Shown: piece by piece, positions 41,101 through 53,277 of the stretch
Numbering within the stretch: position 1 is the first letter of the stretch
How the letters are laid out: each line of letters opens with the position of its first letter
From: Macrophomina tecta
Lineage: Eukaryota > Ascomycota > Dothideomycetes > Botryosphaeriales > Botryosphaeriaceae
Reading direction: 5' to 3'
Assembly: GCA_024180945.1 (NCBI GenBank)
Contig: JAKSGN010000020.1
Location: 124,001-188,000 of the forward strand
DNA: 64,000 bases
Program-made: the position numbers and the translations under genes
Notes under the pieces: model-generated
Told to the model about the DNA's origin: nothing
The model's database searches: none
The model's input: the letters and a program-made list of their open reading frames with translations, nothing else

Positions 41101-42378
41101 TCATCTTCGCTGATCCCCTTTGTTCCTCTCGTTTTCTTCCTTGTGCGCGCTTTCGTTTTCCTCAATTGGCGCCGGCACGAGGTGCTCCAAGCTATCCATG
41201 CTTGGTGAATTCCGTGCTGCAGGAGGTGCGTGGTCAGTATAATCTTCCATCCGCAAAAGCTCCCGTTCTTGCAACGTGATTTCGTCTTCTTTCGACCTCC
41301 CGCGGCGTCCCAAGCGCTGCCAACGAGATTTGCGAATACCGTAGCCTCTGCTCCAGCCCTTGCGATTGCTTTTCCGTTTGCGTATGCCGTAGAACAAACC
41401 GACCGCGATAATAGCCAAGCCTCCCAAACAGACGGGAACGCCAATCTTCACTCCGGGCTCCTCTTTGGCGCTCGCCGGTGTAGGTGGATCGTAACGGAAC
41501 GAAGGCTTCGCTTTAAGCTGAACAACTGGGCCATCGTACATAGCAAGCGAGATGCCAGTAGCAGTATCGAATTGCTGCGCGAAGAAGGTAAGATTGTATG
41601 CCGTGTCTTCCAGTGGCAGATCTTGCTTGAGAGCGACGGATGTGGCGCCGATTCCGCTACTGATAGGACCACTGGACCACACGTTCCTGCTCGTGTCATT
41701 GGACAAGTTCAACATGATGTTGAGGGTCGAGTTGGGTCCGAAATAGCTGGGGTTCCAGGTCACGTAGTAGGATTCGCCGGGATAGACGGCCGTGTTATTG
41801 ACCGGGAGGCAGAATGGCTTTGCAGTAACATCGTTACAGACCGGGGAGACTTGTTCATGGGCTAATACATAGCCGGAACTGTTAGAGCTAACCGATAAAT
41901 TTGCGTTGTTCGGGTCAGGGGCCCCAAGCAGTGCGTTCGTCGCGGCTGGAAGGCCGAAATCGATAGTCGTGGTCAAACTGTCCAAGATTATCTCCACTGG
42001 AGCAGTTGTGGAGAGAGTGGATGCAGCCGAAGAGGTGGGGTCTGGCGATTATCAGTCTGGGCTTATCGAGGGCGCTTGGACTTCGATGACGCTCCCACGC
42101 AAAATGATTGAGTCTGAAAGGTACATAAAACGGGCGCACAGGGAGTTGAAGCAGCCATTCAGACAGGAATGGTCCGAAATACTCATGACACTTATATCCG
42201 GACAGCTGCTCGAACTCCCTACAAATGATGATGAGATACCTGTACAGGGCAGAACTCGAGAACAATAGGATGGGGATCGCAGCTTACCAGCCTTCTTCTC
42301 AATGGGCCCAGCGGCTACGTCGAGGGAACGAGCGGCGAGGGCCACCAGGACGGTGAGATTGAAACGCGTCAGATGCAT
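41101..42378 (-). CDS. Single-pass secretory-pathway membrane protein, unknown function
   Basis: Exons 42288-42378 and 41101-42041 (intron 246 nt, GTAAGC donor, CTGATAAT branch, phase 1) encode 343 residues. A signal peptide (MHLTRFNLTVLVALAARSLD, VAAGP) is followed by a Ser/Thr-rich start, an extracellular or lumenal domain with many N-glycosylation sequons (NLSVSSNSS, NNT, NST, NLSNDTS) and the motif AVYPGESYYVTWNPSYFGPN. One transmembrane helix (IGVPVCLGGLAIIAVGLFYG) and a strongly basic then acidic cytosolic tail end the protein. This is the layout of fungal surface proteins of the wall-sensor type, but no specific family was recognised. Confidence 0.75.
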
Positions 42379-42996
42379 TGTATCGCCCAGGATGATAAAT
42401 GAAGGATATGGACAGTGCGCCTATGCGAGTCTTCAGAGCGGAGAGGAAAGAAAAGGCGCGGGACAGGCGCAAGACGTGCTTGATAACTTCGAGACGCGCC
42501 AACGTCGAACGACGCGCCTCCTCCTGAGCAAAGAGTAGCCATCGTTGCACTCCCTGGGCAGTGGCGCGCCACGGTCAATTCCAGGGTGTGCCTGGATATG
42601 CAAGAACAGAGGTGTGTGGAGAAGCTGTGGCCAGCGGTTGCAGGCCGGGGAGCTCTGGCACTAGGCCATTTCAGGAGTAGACTGCCGTCAGCTTAATTCG
42701 ACGCGTCGTTTCGAGGGTTTCCCCTGCCCTTGCTGCGCTTTCTGTGACCTGGCATCTTTCTCGTCGCTCGCGCCTCGCCGTTTTACGATTTCTGCCTATC
42801 CTTAGCCTTGCATATCCAGACCGGCCAACGAGGTTCCGTTGCCGTCCTGCTGCCTGCTCCTGCCGCCACATTCCTCGGGCCTTATTATCTGCACGATTAC
42901 CGCATCGTCGCACACCATCGCGCCGCGCCGTCCCTTCGCCCTCGCTCTCTCCCTTCACACCCGCTCAACGCAACCTTTCCACGCGCTACCACCACA
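42379..42996. promoter_or_regulatory. Divergent intergenic region
   Basis: 618 bp between the two secretory-pathway genes. The last 200 bases before 42997 are strongly C/T-rich, a fungal leader. No operator was recognised. Confidence 0.45.
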
Positions 42997-43908
42997 ATGC
43001 GCTTCTCCAAGGCCCTACTCCTCGCTCTCCCTGCGCTTGCTGTTGCTGAGGAACAAGTCCCTCTGGCAGAGAAGGTCAAGGGCTGGTTCAACAAGGCCCA
43101 GGACTATGTCTCTACTGCCATCCCCGCCGTGCAGTCGCCCGTTGATGCCGGCGCGTCCAAGGTTGTTGAGAAAAAGGTTGCCAACCTGACTCTGGAGAAC
43201 TGGCGCGACATTGTTACTCCCAGCGCGTCCGCCGCCAACCAGGGCCCGGAGGAGTGGCTGATTTACCTTACCGGCGGCAACAAGACCTGCTTCGGCTTGT
43301 GCGGAAATACCACTGAGGCCTGGAATGTACGTCGCGACTCCTGTTCCACCTTACTGGTGGCGTGATACTAACAGCCCGGTGCCTTGCAGAAGTCTGTCCC
43401 TCTCCTCGCTGCCAGCCCCAAGTCGCCCCACCTCGGCCAGGTCGACTGCGAGGCTGAGCCCATTCTCTGCAACAGCTGGGCCGCTGGCCCTCCATCGATC
43501 ATGCACGTGCTGGTTCCTGCTCCTCTGCCTGACCAGTCCAAGCCTGCCACCACTGTTCGCTTCATCAATCTGAACAGGGCCAACACCACTGCCGCCGACA
43601 TCGCCAAGATCCACATTGAGGAGACTTACAAGAACACGGAGCCGTACGAGGGCTTCTTCCACCCTTTCGATGGCCAGCTCCAGCAATACGGCCTTGCCGT
43701 TCCCGTCGCCTACGTTATCTGGGGTTTCTCCAAGATGCCCAGTTGGTTGCCCATGATCGCCATTTCCATGCTGAGCAGGACTTTCGTGTAAGTTTTCGCG
43801 GCCCAATCGCGTCGTACATGCTTTTGATCAATCAATCTAACTTCTAGTAGCCGCAGAGCTGCTCCCACTCCCGGCGGCAACCGCCCTGCTCCGGCTGCTG
43901 CTCAATAG
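42997..43908 (+). CDS. ER protein with thioredoxin-like fold and C-terminal membrane segment, unknown function
   Basis: Exons 42997-43326, 43390-43787 and 43848-43908 (donors GTACGT, GTAAGT; phases 0 and 2) encode 262 residues. A clear signal peptide (MRFSKALLLALPALAVAEEQ) is followed by AEKVKGWFNKAQDYVSTAIP and a thioredoxin-like strand pattern (PEEWLIYLTGGNKTCFGLCG, VDCEAEPILCNSWAAGPPSI) with paired cysteines but no CxxC. A hydrophobic segment (YGLAVPVAYVIWGFSKMPSW) near the end and a Pro/Ala-rich tail follow. It is probably an ER membrane protein. The family is conserved-looking but I cannot name it. Confidence 0.75.
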
Positions 43909-44495
43909 ATGCACAGCGCATCTGAGCAAACAAAAAAAAAGGATGAGCTGCACGACATTGATACTCATGCTGCGGTGAATTGGTCTTGAGGGTCCCTGCA
44001 GGTCACTTGGGTATTAGATCACTTGGATGAGATTGGCATGTAAATACTTGTCATGAGCACTCTTATGAGTACAGAAGCGCACGGCGAAACGTATGGGTCT
44101 AGTTTAGGAATTAGGTAGTAGGACTACGGGGCGTTCGGTCTCACGGCCAATTGAGTTTTTTTTTTTTTTTTTTTTTTTTCAATGAGCTGAGCCTGTTCTG
44201 GTATTCAATGTGCGTGCGGTCAAGCCAACTTAACGTCTAGTTTCGCACGTAATGGAAGCCGGTAGAATGCCTCATTGGGCGTGTGCGCAGGCGACGCGAG
44301 CGCGTTGTGTGCCTGCTGTAACGCGTCCCGCCGATGAATCAGCGAGACTTCCGATAAGATACCGGCGTTCCAAAATTCCGACGGAGAGCAAGACCTCATG
44401 GGAAATCTGATCGGCTCCGAACCACTAGAGCTCTCGACTTGCTCACCTAAAGTTGTGAAGATACCCCCGCTCAATTCCCTCGCACAACCGTCAAG
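43909..44495. other. Intergenic with 24-nt T run
   Basis: The T run at 44156-44179 lies about 250 bases after the preceding stop. No gene was recognised. The last 60 bases are the mL61 leader. Confidence 0.45.
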
Positions 44496-45277
44496 ATGCC
44501 GACATTAGGGCAGCGCATGTTCAAAATGAAGGAAGTAAGGACACCATCCCCTCAACATGCACCAGCATTTGCTAACTCGCGCGCGCGACTCCACAGAAGG
44601 TAACTCGCGCACTCCCGCTTCCACCTCCGCAGCAACTGAGACCGCTCTTCTCCCAATTTTAGCTTCTCGCAGTCAGACTCGGCCCAGGTGCAGCCGTGCT
44701 ACCGAAGGATGTCAAGCGGATATCCATGCGCTTCGCACCCAAGATCGACGACGGCCACCGCGGCCCCAAGTACGTTCGGACACCGCACCACCACGCAAAC
44801 TGCGCTCCGCACGCAAAGGCTATCCTGACATGAGTCTCTTCGTGACCACGCAGGAAGTTCTTCAGGCACATGCTTCCGCGCCTAAAATACCGCAACCCCG
44901 CACTCCCTATCACCGTCGACCGCACCGCCGCACAGTCCGACCCGGCCGTTCTGAACGTCGTCTTCGATGGCAGCAGCAACGGCACCGCCGCCACACCTGC
45001 CGCCACCCAGCCGTCCGGCGCCACCGCCGACCGCGTCGTCACCATCCAGATGAAGCACAAGTCCGAGAGCGAGATCCTCCAGCAGCTGTACGAGGTCACG
45101 GGCGCACAGGAGGTCGAGCCGACGGATCTCGAGAAGGAAGAACTGAGGCAGCTGGCGGAGCGCAAGGAGAGGAGCCGGAGGGATAGCGAGCGCATGGCCG
45201 AGGTGAATCGGCAGCGGAAGAGGGAGGCGGAGATGCTTGCTGTGGCGAGGGGTGAGGCCGGCATTGGTGCGGCGTAG
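44496..45277 (+). CDS. MRP49: Mitochondrial ribosomal protein mL61 (Mrp49), with a 3-nt microexon
   Basis: Exons 44496-44534, 44597-44599 (AAG), 44663-44769 and 44854-45277 encode 190 residues. The protein is a fungal large-subunit mitoribosomal component with an L51/S25/CI-B8 thioredoxin-like fold. Family motifs are LLAVRLGPGAAVLPKDVKRI, then RFAPKIDDGHRGPKKFFRHM and LPRLKYRNPALPITVDRTA. Exon 2 is only three bases: acceptor CCACAG, exon AAG, donor GTAACT. Intron 1 is 62 nt with a GCTAAC branch and intron 2 is 63 nt, both normal here. Skipping the microexon would also keep the frame but lose one Lys in MKEKLLAVRLG. The C-terminus is charged and helical (KERSRRDSERMAEVNRQRKR). Confidence 0.85.
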
Positions 45278-45851
45278 AGAGCGGTTTAACGAGGGAGGAT
45301 TGCTTGAGGAATGTTGGGGGAGGTGTGTCGGGGAAGGGAGGGGCATTTTGCGCAGGCACGTGTCTGCCGCGCTACGTTGTATCATATTGTGGGTTTACGG
45401 ATATATGTCAAAAGCGGATCACAGATCAGTATGTGGTGGCATGTGCGTGGAATAGCTGCACAGCTCGAGAATTTTTTCTTTTTCTTTTTTTGGTGGGGGA
45501 TGTCTTTTTGGGGTTTCAGGGTGTCTTCCTATTCTGCCAGTCGTGCCAGCTGCAAGCAGGAATTAATTGGAGAGCTGTTCTCAAGAGCTGAGCATCTGAT
45601 GGAATATGTTGAGTATGTCTAGCATGGACAGCTGGGTGCTGTAATCATTGCGTGGACTGACTAGCTGTTTCCCGAATTCGGCCGTTGAGAATACTGTAGC
45701 TTCAGCGGAGCCTCCATGCAGTCGATGATATCCTTTGCCAGCTGCACACCATAACATGAATGGCTGTAATGTCAGCCTGTACGATGCAGTTTATCTCCCA
45801 TAATGATATGAAAAATCTTTGTTTTCTTCTCTTCTCCAGTTCATGGCTTTC
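45278..45851. other. Convergent intergenic region (mL61 / GET2)
   Basis: 574 bp, T-rich near 45470-45500. No gene was recognised; it is probably the 3' UTRs of both genes. Confidence 0.45.
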
Positions 45852-46826
45852 TCAACTCACCACCAAACCTTTCCACCAAGCCATTACCCCAAGCACAAAC
45901 ACTACCGCCATCGCATCCGCAACCACCGTTGTATATATCACACTATACCTCCCCGCCAGCCTCACATAACCCGCAAACGGCTCCGGTAGCACCGTCCCCA
46001 GTGTTCCCATAATGCCGCCCTGCTGCAGCCTTCCCTTCTCCAAAAAGAACCGCGACGTCTGCAGTACCACCTCCGCCGTCGCGAAGATGTAGAACAGCTG
46101 CTTGCCCACGCCTCCTCCTTCCTCCAACACCGACTGGCTCCGGCTCAGCTTCGACCCGTTGAACGTCGACGTCGCTGCGATGTACGCCGCCAGTCCGAAC
46201 GAGAAGATGGCGTGCACGATTCGCCAGACGTACGCTGAGCTGCTTGCAGTCTGTTGCTGCTGCTGTTGCTGCGCGTCGCCTGGGGCGCCCGGCATCCCCA
46301 TCATTGCTTGCATCATCTTGAGCATCGGGTCATCGCCCGCTTGGGCGCCTCCCGCGCCGGGTGCGCCACCGGCCCCTCCGCCGCCGCCCTGCAGCATTTG
46401 CTGCATCATCCGCATCATCGGGTCGTCCGCGGGGCTGTCGGTGCCGCCGCTAAGCGCGCGACCAAAGGGCGTGGAGGTGCCGGAGCTGCCCGTCGACGGG
46501 GGCAGGCGTCGCGGGGCTGGCTCGTAGTAGTGTTCGCTGATATCGACTTCAGGCGGGTCGGCGGTGTCGTTTGCAGTCGGCGCCGTGGCGGCGGCGGAGG
46601 CGGGCTTGTTGGGGGCGGGACCAGCTGGGGGAGGAAGTCAGAAGCTGTGTAGGGCTTGGATCCAAGGGAGAGGGGACGTACCGTCCTCGACTGCAGGAGC
46701 GGGGCGGCCGCTCAGCGAGGTGATAGCCTCGAGGCGCGAGGCGCCTTGGGCGGCGATTTTGGCTTGGCGGCGCTCGCGGCGTTCGCGAGCGCGGCGTTGG
46801 GCGTCGGACTCTTCGGGTGCATCCAT
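45852..46826 (-). CDS. GET2: GET complex subunit Get2 (CAML-like)
   Basis: Exons 46682-46826 and 45852-46624 (GTACGT donor, CCCAG acceptor, phase 1) encode 305 residues. Get1/Get2 is the ER receptor that inserts tail-anchored proteins delivered by Get3. The N-terminus carries the basic Get3-binding motif (RARERRERRQAKIAAQGASR, then LEAITSLSGR). A Gly/Met-rich low-complexity linker (QQMLQGGGGGAGGAPGAGGA, MMQAMMGMPG, Q7) follows, then three membrane segments (AYVWRIVHAIFSFGLAAYIA, LFYIFATAEVVLQTSRFF, VVADAMAVVFVLGVMAWW). The layout and motif are characteristic. Confidence 0.9.
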
Positions 46827-47529
46827 GTTGACTGGGTGATGGGATGCTTGGTGAAGGGCAGAGGAGGTCGTGGGCGCCGTGGAGCTGGTGTTGACACTGT
46901 GGTTGAAAGCGTTGAATCGGCCGGCGCGCTACGTCAGAAATTCACGGTGAGCTGCCGCAGAGCTACCCGGCGGACGGCTTTCCTAATACGGTCAGCGCTG
47001 GAGACAGGCGCTTCGTAGCAGGATTTCATCACCCTTCAGCCCTTTCAACAACTGCGGCATGGGACAGCTATGAGGGAATTTTATACTCCATGAAGCACTG
47101 CTGTCCGGACGAGGCTGATGCACAAATATCATCACGGTCTTACCAGGTAACTTCCCAGCGCTGCGCCCAGCTGGATATAACAAAAGCGTAAAATGCGGCA
47201 GCAATGCTGGTACGACCTATGACAGTTCAAAATTAGTGAGGCTGCAAAGGCTTTGGAATAGGTATGTTCGATGTCCTCAAGCCCACCCACAGTCATCTCT
47301 ATGCCTAGCACCAGCCCTTCTCTCCACTGATCATCCGCCATTCGAAGCTGGTCTTAAGGGATCGCAATATCGAAGCCCTCGCTGCCCGCCGCTCCCGCCC
47401 AATATTAGAACAGCTTCAATAATACTGCCAGCAGCATGACAGATCTTGCAATGCGGACTTTCTCCTGCCTGGTGAGGATCGGCTGAAAATCAATCTCATC
47501 GATGTGTAGAGAGTGTGCTTGGTTGAAGG
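46827..47529. other. Intergenic, no gene seen
   Basis: GET2 promoter and spacer leading into the decayed HET-like locus. No coding motif was recognised. Confidence 0.4.
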
Positions 47530-49070
47530 AAAGACGGCAGAGTTTGGCTACTTCACTTTGAGCTATGTCTGGGGAGTGTAGACATGTATCGTTCATCCGA
47601 GGATGACCTCCTTTACTTACGAGAGGCTGGATCCCTCACAGCCATCATTGACCAGTTTCTCCAAGTTATCAAAGCCGCGATCGCACTTGTGCGAGGGCTT
47701 GGGAGCATATCTCTAGGCTGATACTCTTTGCATAATCCAGGAGACCATTGTCAGAGAATGCACAGATCAGTCACATGGCACACATCTACAACCGGCCCTT
47801 CCTCAACATTGTAGCAGCCGAGGCTACAGCCGCAAATAGCGGCCTTCCATACGTTAATGATGTCGACTTCGCCGCCAATAAATACCCTGGCCACGATTCA
47901 TCCGTGCGTGACGGAGATTTGGAACGAACAATGCTCTATTCCACATTGAAAGCTATGGCTGGACCTTCCAAGAAATACTTGTTTCCCGAAGACGCCTTTT
48001 CACGTTCACAAACAGAATAGTGCTGCATTTCGGCCCAGCGAGTTGGTATAGAGGGTTATCCGATAACTGGGAAACGCTGAAATCAAGTCCTTCCTTCTCT
48101 ACCATGCTGCCAGTGTCGCTTCCACGGCTGGCTATACCAGTGGGATCATCTATAGGGGTCGTTGCATTTCATCAGCTGTTCTACAAGAACACTGGCGAAG
48201 CATACTCCTGGAAGCAACTCACCTTGGATCCGACGTGTCTGCGGCTTTTTTAGGGATCCATTCTGCTATCGAAACCATGGTCGGGTCCTCTTTCCGACAT
48301 GACTTCCAGTAATGTTTAAGGAGCAAATACTACTATAGATCCTCGAGCTAGAAAGCACTACCGAGGCTACTCCCAATGCCGGAAAAGATCTCTGATCTGG
48401 TGCTGGATGTGCCAACTCAAGGGGATAATATTCCCGTCTCTAGCAGGCCTTGGACAAAAGGACCAAGGCCGATGGCTCGGAATCGACTCAGAGGTCTTTT
48501 CTCCGCCTGCGCCCTAGGATAGGGAATCATTCTACTCCCGCCATCGTTCGGTATGCTCAAATTTCAATTTCTGTACCGCACTCCGTCAAAGATCGAACTC
48601 AAATTCATCTGAAAACTTTGTAATTTCTTCAATGGACCCACAGCTTGGGAACGTCGTCCAATTTTCCGTATTAGCATTGCCTTGTTCAATGTGTCGGGCA
48701 CGAAACCGAACAACGGGCCACAAGTCCGATGCGGTTCCACTGCGCCCACACAATGCCAATGGTTCTCAGGCCATGATATCAGAACCCCAGTGTAAGGGCT
48801 TCGGTTTTCTCGATCGAATTTGCTATGCTACCTTAGAGCAAAGCTTCTCCACCGGGTAATAGAGATTATTGCGATAGCACTTTCAAAGGAGGCCTGGCTC
48901 CATCATTACGAACTACTATTCGTGGATGAGGCGCCGCTTCGGACTTTCACCACTATTATGAATGCCGTGTTAGTCCAATGGCGTGTTGCGTATGCGGACA
49001 GACTGCGCGTTGGACAAATGGATGCTACAGCTTGGTTGGAATCGCGGCCTCTACCGAAGCGCACCAGGCT
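47530..49070 (+). pseudogene. Decayed HET-domain gene
   Basis: HET signatures appear in order but in different frames with stops between. FGYFTLSYVWG (about 47548-47580) matches the YxALSYxWG block, ADTLCIIQETIV (about 47719-47754) the WVDxLCIIQ block, and QISHMAHIYNRPFLNIVAAE (47763-47822) then NSGLPY the following segment. Weaker matches are VLHFGPASWYRGLSDNW near 48020 and a C-terminal-like VLVQWRVAYADRLRVGQMDA near 48970-49030. At least one TAG follows the first block and another precedes ADTLC. No array like that of the 28.7-kb gene is seen upstream. Confidence 0.6.
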
Positions 49071-49811
49071 TGTTCGATCACTGAAAATATATTGCGATGT
49101 ATGTTGCATATCTATATACAACGCGGATTTCTCTCGGGGCCTGTTTCGCCTTGCTGATGGTGGCAAAAAAGCATATGCATTGAAGCGTGGAGATCATTAT
49201 GACTCCGGTGCTTCTCCAGAAGCCAGTGTTCCAACTTCTCATAGCCTGATAGTACCAAAGCCTTAAGCTGATGGAGGATACACTGGCTTTTGTGCATTTG
49301 ACTTGCGGGGTGCCTTTGGTGAAGAAAGAAGCGAACGGATGTGTTTGTGGGCTTTTTGTTTTGATTATATTTGCCATGAAAGATCAAAGTAAAAAATTTT
49401 ACACGATATGAAACCTCGCCATGGAACTCATGACCAATATCACACCCTGTTCTCCTCAACCCACTTCCAATGTCCAGCCTAGTCACGCTTCGTCGCGCTC
49501 GAACGTGGTGTTTGTGCGGGTTTCGGCGGCGGCCAATCGCACAAAAGCCGCATCTTTTCCGCAGCCTTTTCTTGCCACGGGGGCATTTCATCGCGTTATA
49601 GTTTCCTCTCCATCAACATGACCCTTGCCTTCTTCAATACATTCATAGCTTACGCCTATCTTTCGCACAAAGCGCTCCCTGTTGGTTTAAGCTCACCACA
49701 CAGGCGAGCACTCAATAATCCAGCATGAGCCTTTGTATTCGGACAACGGATTTACAGGGATGCAGACTAAGAAGATCATCAGCTCCATTACGGAACTTCA
49801 TCAACATAAAT
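49071..49811. other. Intergenic, no gene seen
   Basis: Short frames only. An in-frame upstream ATG at 49725 could extend the next gene by 29 residues. Confidence 0.4.
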
Positions 49812-50454
49812 ATGCGTCCCAGGCTGGCCTGCGTTCTTTTCAAAGTCCCGCGACCGCAGCTCAGTGATTTCTCAACAACGCAACACACGCTCGCATGCCT
49901 AAACACCAAACCGTGCAGCAAAACGCCAGCCATCCCCTCGCCAACCACGACTGTTTTCTGGGCATCACGCCCAACCTGGAAGCGCTCCTCAATCAACACC
50001 CTCCGCTGCCTCATCGGCTGCACCCTCGGCGACTTCTCCGCACTCTGGTTCCTGCAGTCTTTCTATTCCGACCTCGGCATCGGAACCATCATGGCAGCAT
50101 CCAGTAAGTTACCCCTTCCCCCACCCTGGCGACCCGTCCTCTGCTAACCCATTAACAAAAGTGGCCGCAGGCGTCACATCCTCCATGCTGCTGGAAACAG
50201 TCCTGCTGCGCATCGGCCGTGACGGGTTGTCGTGGCCCGCGGCGGCCAAGACGGCGGCCGGCATGAGCCTGATCTCCATGCTTACTATGGAAACGGCGCA
50301 GAATGCGGTCGACTACCACCTCACCGGCGGGGCGGTCGACCTCGCTGATCCTTGGTTTTGGACTGCGGCAGCAGTGTCGGTCGGCGTGGGGTTTCTGGCG
50401 CCGTTGCCGTACAACTACGTGCGATTAAGGCGGTACGGGAAGAGTTGTCATTGA
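49812..50454 (+). CDS. DUF4396 family membrane protein, probably mitochondrial
   Basis: Exons 49812-50103 and 50162-50454 (GTAAGT donor, AAAAG acceptor, phase 1) encode 194 residues. The N-terminal 60 residues are basic and Ser/Thr-rich (PRLACVLFKVPRPQLSDFST), like a mitochondrial presequence. The family core is RCLIGCTLGDFSALWFLQSF, then AAGVTSSMLLETVLLR, a MSLISMLTMETAQNAVDYHL motif, and a last membrane segment (WFWTAAAVSVGVGFLAPLPY). The bacterial and fungal family is of unknown function. A start at 49725 is possible but would put a poor sequence ahead of the presequence. Confidence 0.8.
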
Positions 50455-50742
50455 CGGGGGCACGAGCTTTTAAGAGGAGATCGAGGCCAGTCCGGTGTTT
50501 TTGGTGGGGTGTGCTTTCCATGCCCGGCGACTTTTTCTTTTTCTTTTTTTTTTTTTTTTTTCCAAGTGGATCATTTGGTGTGCTCATGCGAATGCAGCTG
50601 AAGCGAGCTGTGCTTGAGATAAGGTTAAATTTGTATCCCGTTTCATGCTTGTCTGCCCCCGACATCATCCATCAGAGCAACTCGTGTGGCGACGGCAATA
50701 TGGATGCCGTGTTCATAAGCTTCAGTCGGGCGATTAAGCCCG

Positions 50743-53277
50743 TCAGCTTACTTGAGACAGCACAAGGCCCTGTTGGCAGCCCGTCATCAGCTTACATTCT
50801 TTTAAGTTTGAAGACGGGATAATCTTACACTTCCACACTGAACCTTCGCCAACCAGGTCTGCACATGCAGCCAGCGGTAACGCTGCATGGTGGTCCTCGG
50901 ATGACATTCGCACACCATCCATCTCCGCGACGCCTTCACTGAGAAGCCTCTCCAACACCTCTTGGGACTCAGGGTTCATGAGCAACGAGTTTTTGGTTTG
51001 GAGATACCAGCATAGGAGGAGACCTTGGAAGCTAAGTTAGATTCATGGTTATGTCAAACGTAGACGGGGCGCAGATGCACTATTTGGGAGACATACTTCC
51101 CTCGCAGCAAGAAGTTGCACTCAAAGGTGCAAATCGATGAGGTGCAACTTTCTTCATATACTTCAGCCCGAGCCGGGAGTCAGCTCGTAAGGCTTCCGCA
51201 GCACGCAGCAAGGCTTTTTCCAACCACGGCGAGTAGTCGTGTGAGAAAATACTATCGCCCTCTCCATAATCGTCCAATATTGAAGGCCGAAGCAGCAGTT
51301 TCTTCATATTCCCAAGCTGCGGGCTGGCGTAGAGGTGGTAGAAGCTCGAATTGAGCAGAGTCACCGCGCAGTGTATAAGCGGAGTTGGTGTGGAGCCAAG
51401 GACTAAAGTTTTGATGTAGTCTCTCAACATCCTATCAGCCACCTGCAACGATTTGTCCATTTTCCGAACGAAACTGCTATAGAGGTCTTCGTGGTGAGAG
51501 CCTGCCAGGGCTTCGAAAGAACAGATGCGGCAGAGAATTGCAGATATGATCGTGACAAAACTGAACTCAGTGAGCTTCATGGCCGGTTGCCTACCAGCAA
51601 GAATACTAGCAAGGCATTCAGAGCTGTAATGCGTCTCAGGGGGACCTCCCCAGCCCTGCTTGTCCTTGAGCCATTCTGTGTTGTTTGAAGGAAGCGGGAA
51701 TTTCGCCTCAAGGATAGGAGGGGAGAAGCTCTGCTCTTTGGAAACAGAACCTAGAGCGGCGGCGATGATGATTATGCCGGCGATGCAGCTTCACATTTGT
51801 CAGTTTCAGTATTTAAGTAAATTGAATCCAGCTTTTCCTCACCGACTAATGGTCTCTTGGTGAACCCAATTCTCATATGTTGTTACGGGGCTCTGCTGTA
51901 AATCTCGAAGGCTCTCCTGTGCAAGCTAAATCATAGGAAGTGTCACCTTGAGTATTAAACCAAGAGGCACTTTAACCAGCTTACCATGGCTGTGAACGGA
52001 AATGTATGGACCGCACGATGCTCCATTTGAGAGCTACCACCATAAAGCCCGAAGTATGTCAATAGCAAGTAGGTCTGGAGCAGCCACAGCTTAGATGTGC
52101 AATCGTGTTCGCCTGATAAAATCAGTCGTTCATTCTGCGCGTGACGTCAGTGATATCATGAATTGAGAAGTATCTAACGGCGGAACTAAGATGCTTCTAT
52201 GCTTTCATTTTTTTTTGTCGGGATAGTACATGCCTGGGAAACTAAGTGCAAAGATGCAGCGTGCAATGCCGCGGCAGTGTCGTGTTCACTGAGATAGATT
52301 GCACCACAAGCCATGACTATCAATAGTAGTGGTGCTAAACGAATAATCAATTAGGATTTGTTTGGTATTCATAGCGCCAGACTTACATGGTGTCGTGCCA
52401 ATACGAAACGTTGGACGATGTATGATGGGTAAATGCGGCGCCATATGGTTGAAGAATGCTTTTACAAACCGGGTCATGGCGTATTTTGACGGAATTTGGA
52501 AGCTTCTGACAAGATGAGCAGACCCATAACGTGATAAGCTTTCTTGAGCTAGTAAGTATTCCTCTTCCTCGAAGGAAAAGAGACTTCGAGCATGGGCGAC
52601 CTCGCTTTGGCAATCTTCCCGGAAAGAGCTTGGGCTCCATGAATCATGCTCAGAGTCTGAAGAGGAGCGTGGCTCGCTCACCCACTCGTCTGATTGGATC
52701 ATTCCAGAAGGACTTAAGGTTATGTTGAAATCCGGTAATGTCGGGAAGCCGGTGCCGCCGAGCAGATCGTACGAGTATGCAGCTTCATCTTGTAATTCAA
52801 GAGCTGGGTCGAGAAAGTGGTCTTGTGCCACCTCAGGCTGTGCAAACTGTAAGAAATACTCTTGAGGCAGTGGTCCACCTGTTGAATAATGTGCAGTGCT
52901 TTGGCGGTGCTCGGTACTACGAGCTAATGTGAGGGCATCGGGCTGTGAAAAACTACGGCTTTTACTACAATGGCTCACGCTGGTAGGATTGACCCCTGGA
53001 TGGAAGTTCCGTACGTGTCGGATTATTACATCCTTTCGGGACGACGCCACTGGACACAGCGGACATACATGCGGCTTCTCTCCACGATCTATGATTTCAT
53101 TATCAGCAGTAGCAACCCTTCCAGGACGGTGAACATACGTTTCTTCTCATGGCGTCGCAAATGCGCAGCTCGGTTGAAGGTTGCCTTACAATTTGAGCAG
53201 GAGAACGAATTCCTCGATTTGGCGTCGGAATGGTTGGAGGCTTCCCGATTCAATGAGTCGCTATATCTCTCCGCCAT
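50743..53277 (-). CDS. C2H2 zinc-finger transcription factor with fungal-specific domain
   Basis: Exons 53139-53277, 52387-53088, 52234-52334, 51985-52134, 51843-51925, 51097-51788 and 50743-51023 encode 715 residues. Two C2H2 fingers span intron 1: FSCSNCKATFNRAAHLRRHE, then the linker HRGEKPHVCPLC and VASSRKDVIIRHVRNFHPG. The middle is acidic and Ser-rich (SEPRSSSDSEHDSWSPSSF). The fungal-specific domain (PF04082 type) includes FFNHMAPHLPIIHRPTF, PLLLIVMACGAIYLSEHDTA and KLWLLQTYLLLTYFGLYGG. Intron 3 has only a GC donor (GCATGT at 52233) if the frame is to hold; the others are GT-AG. It is nuclear by inference. It lies next to three oxidoreductase-type genes and could regulate them. Confidence 0.78.
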
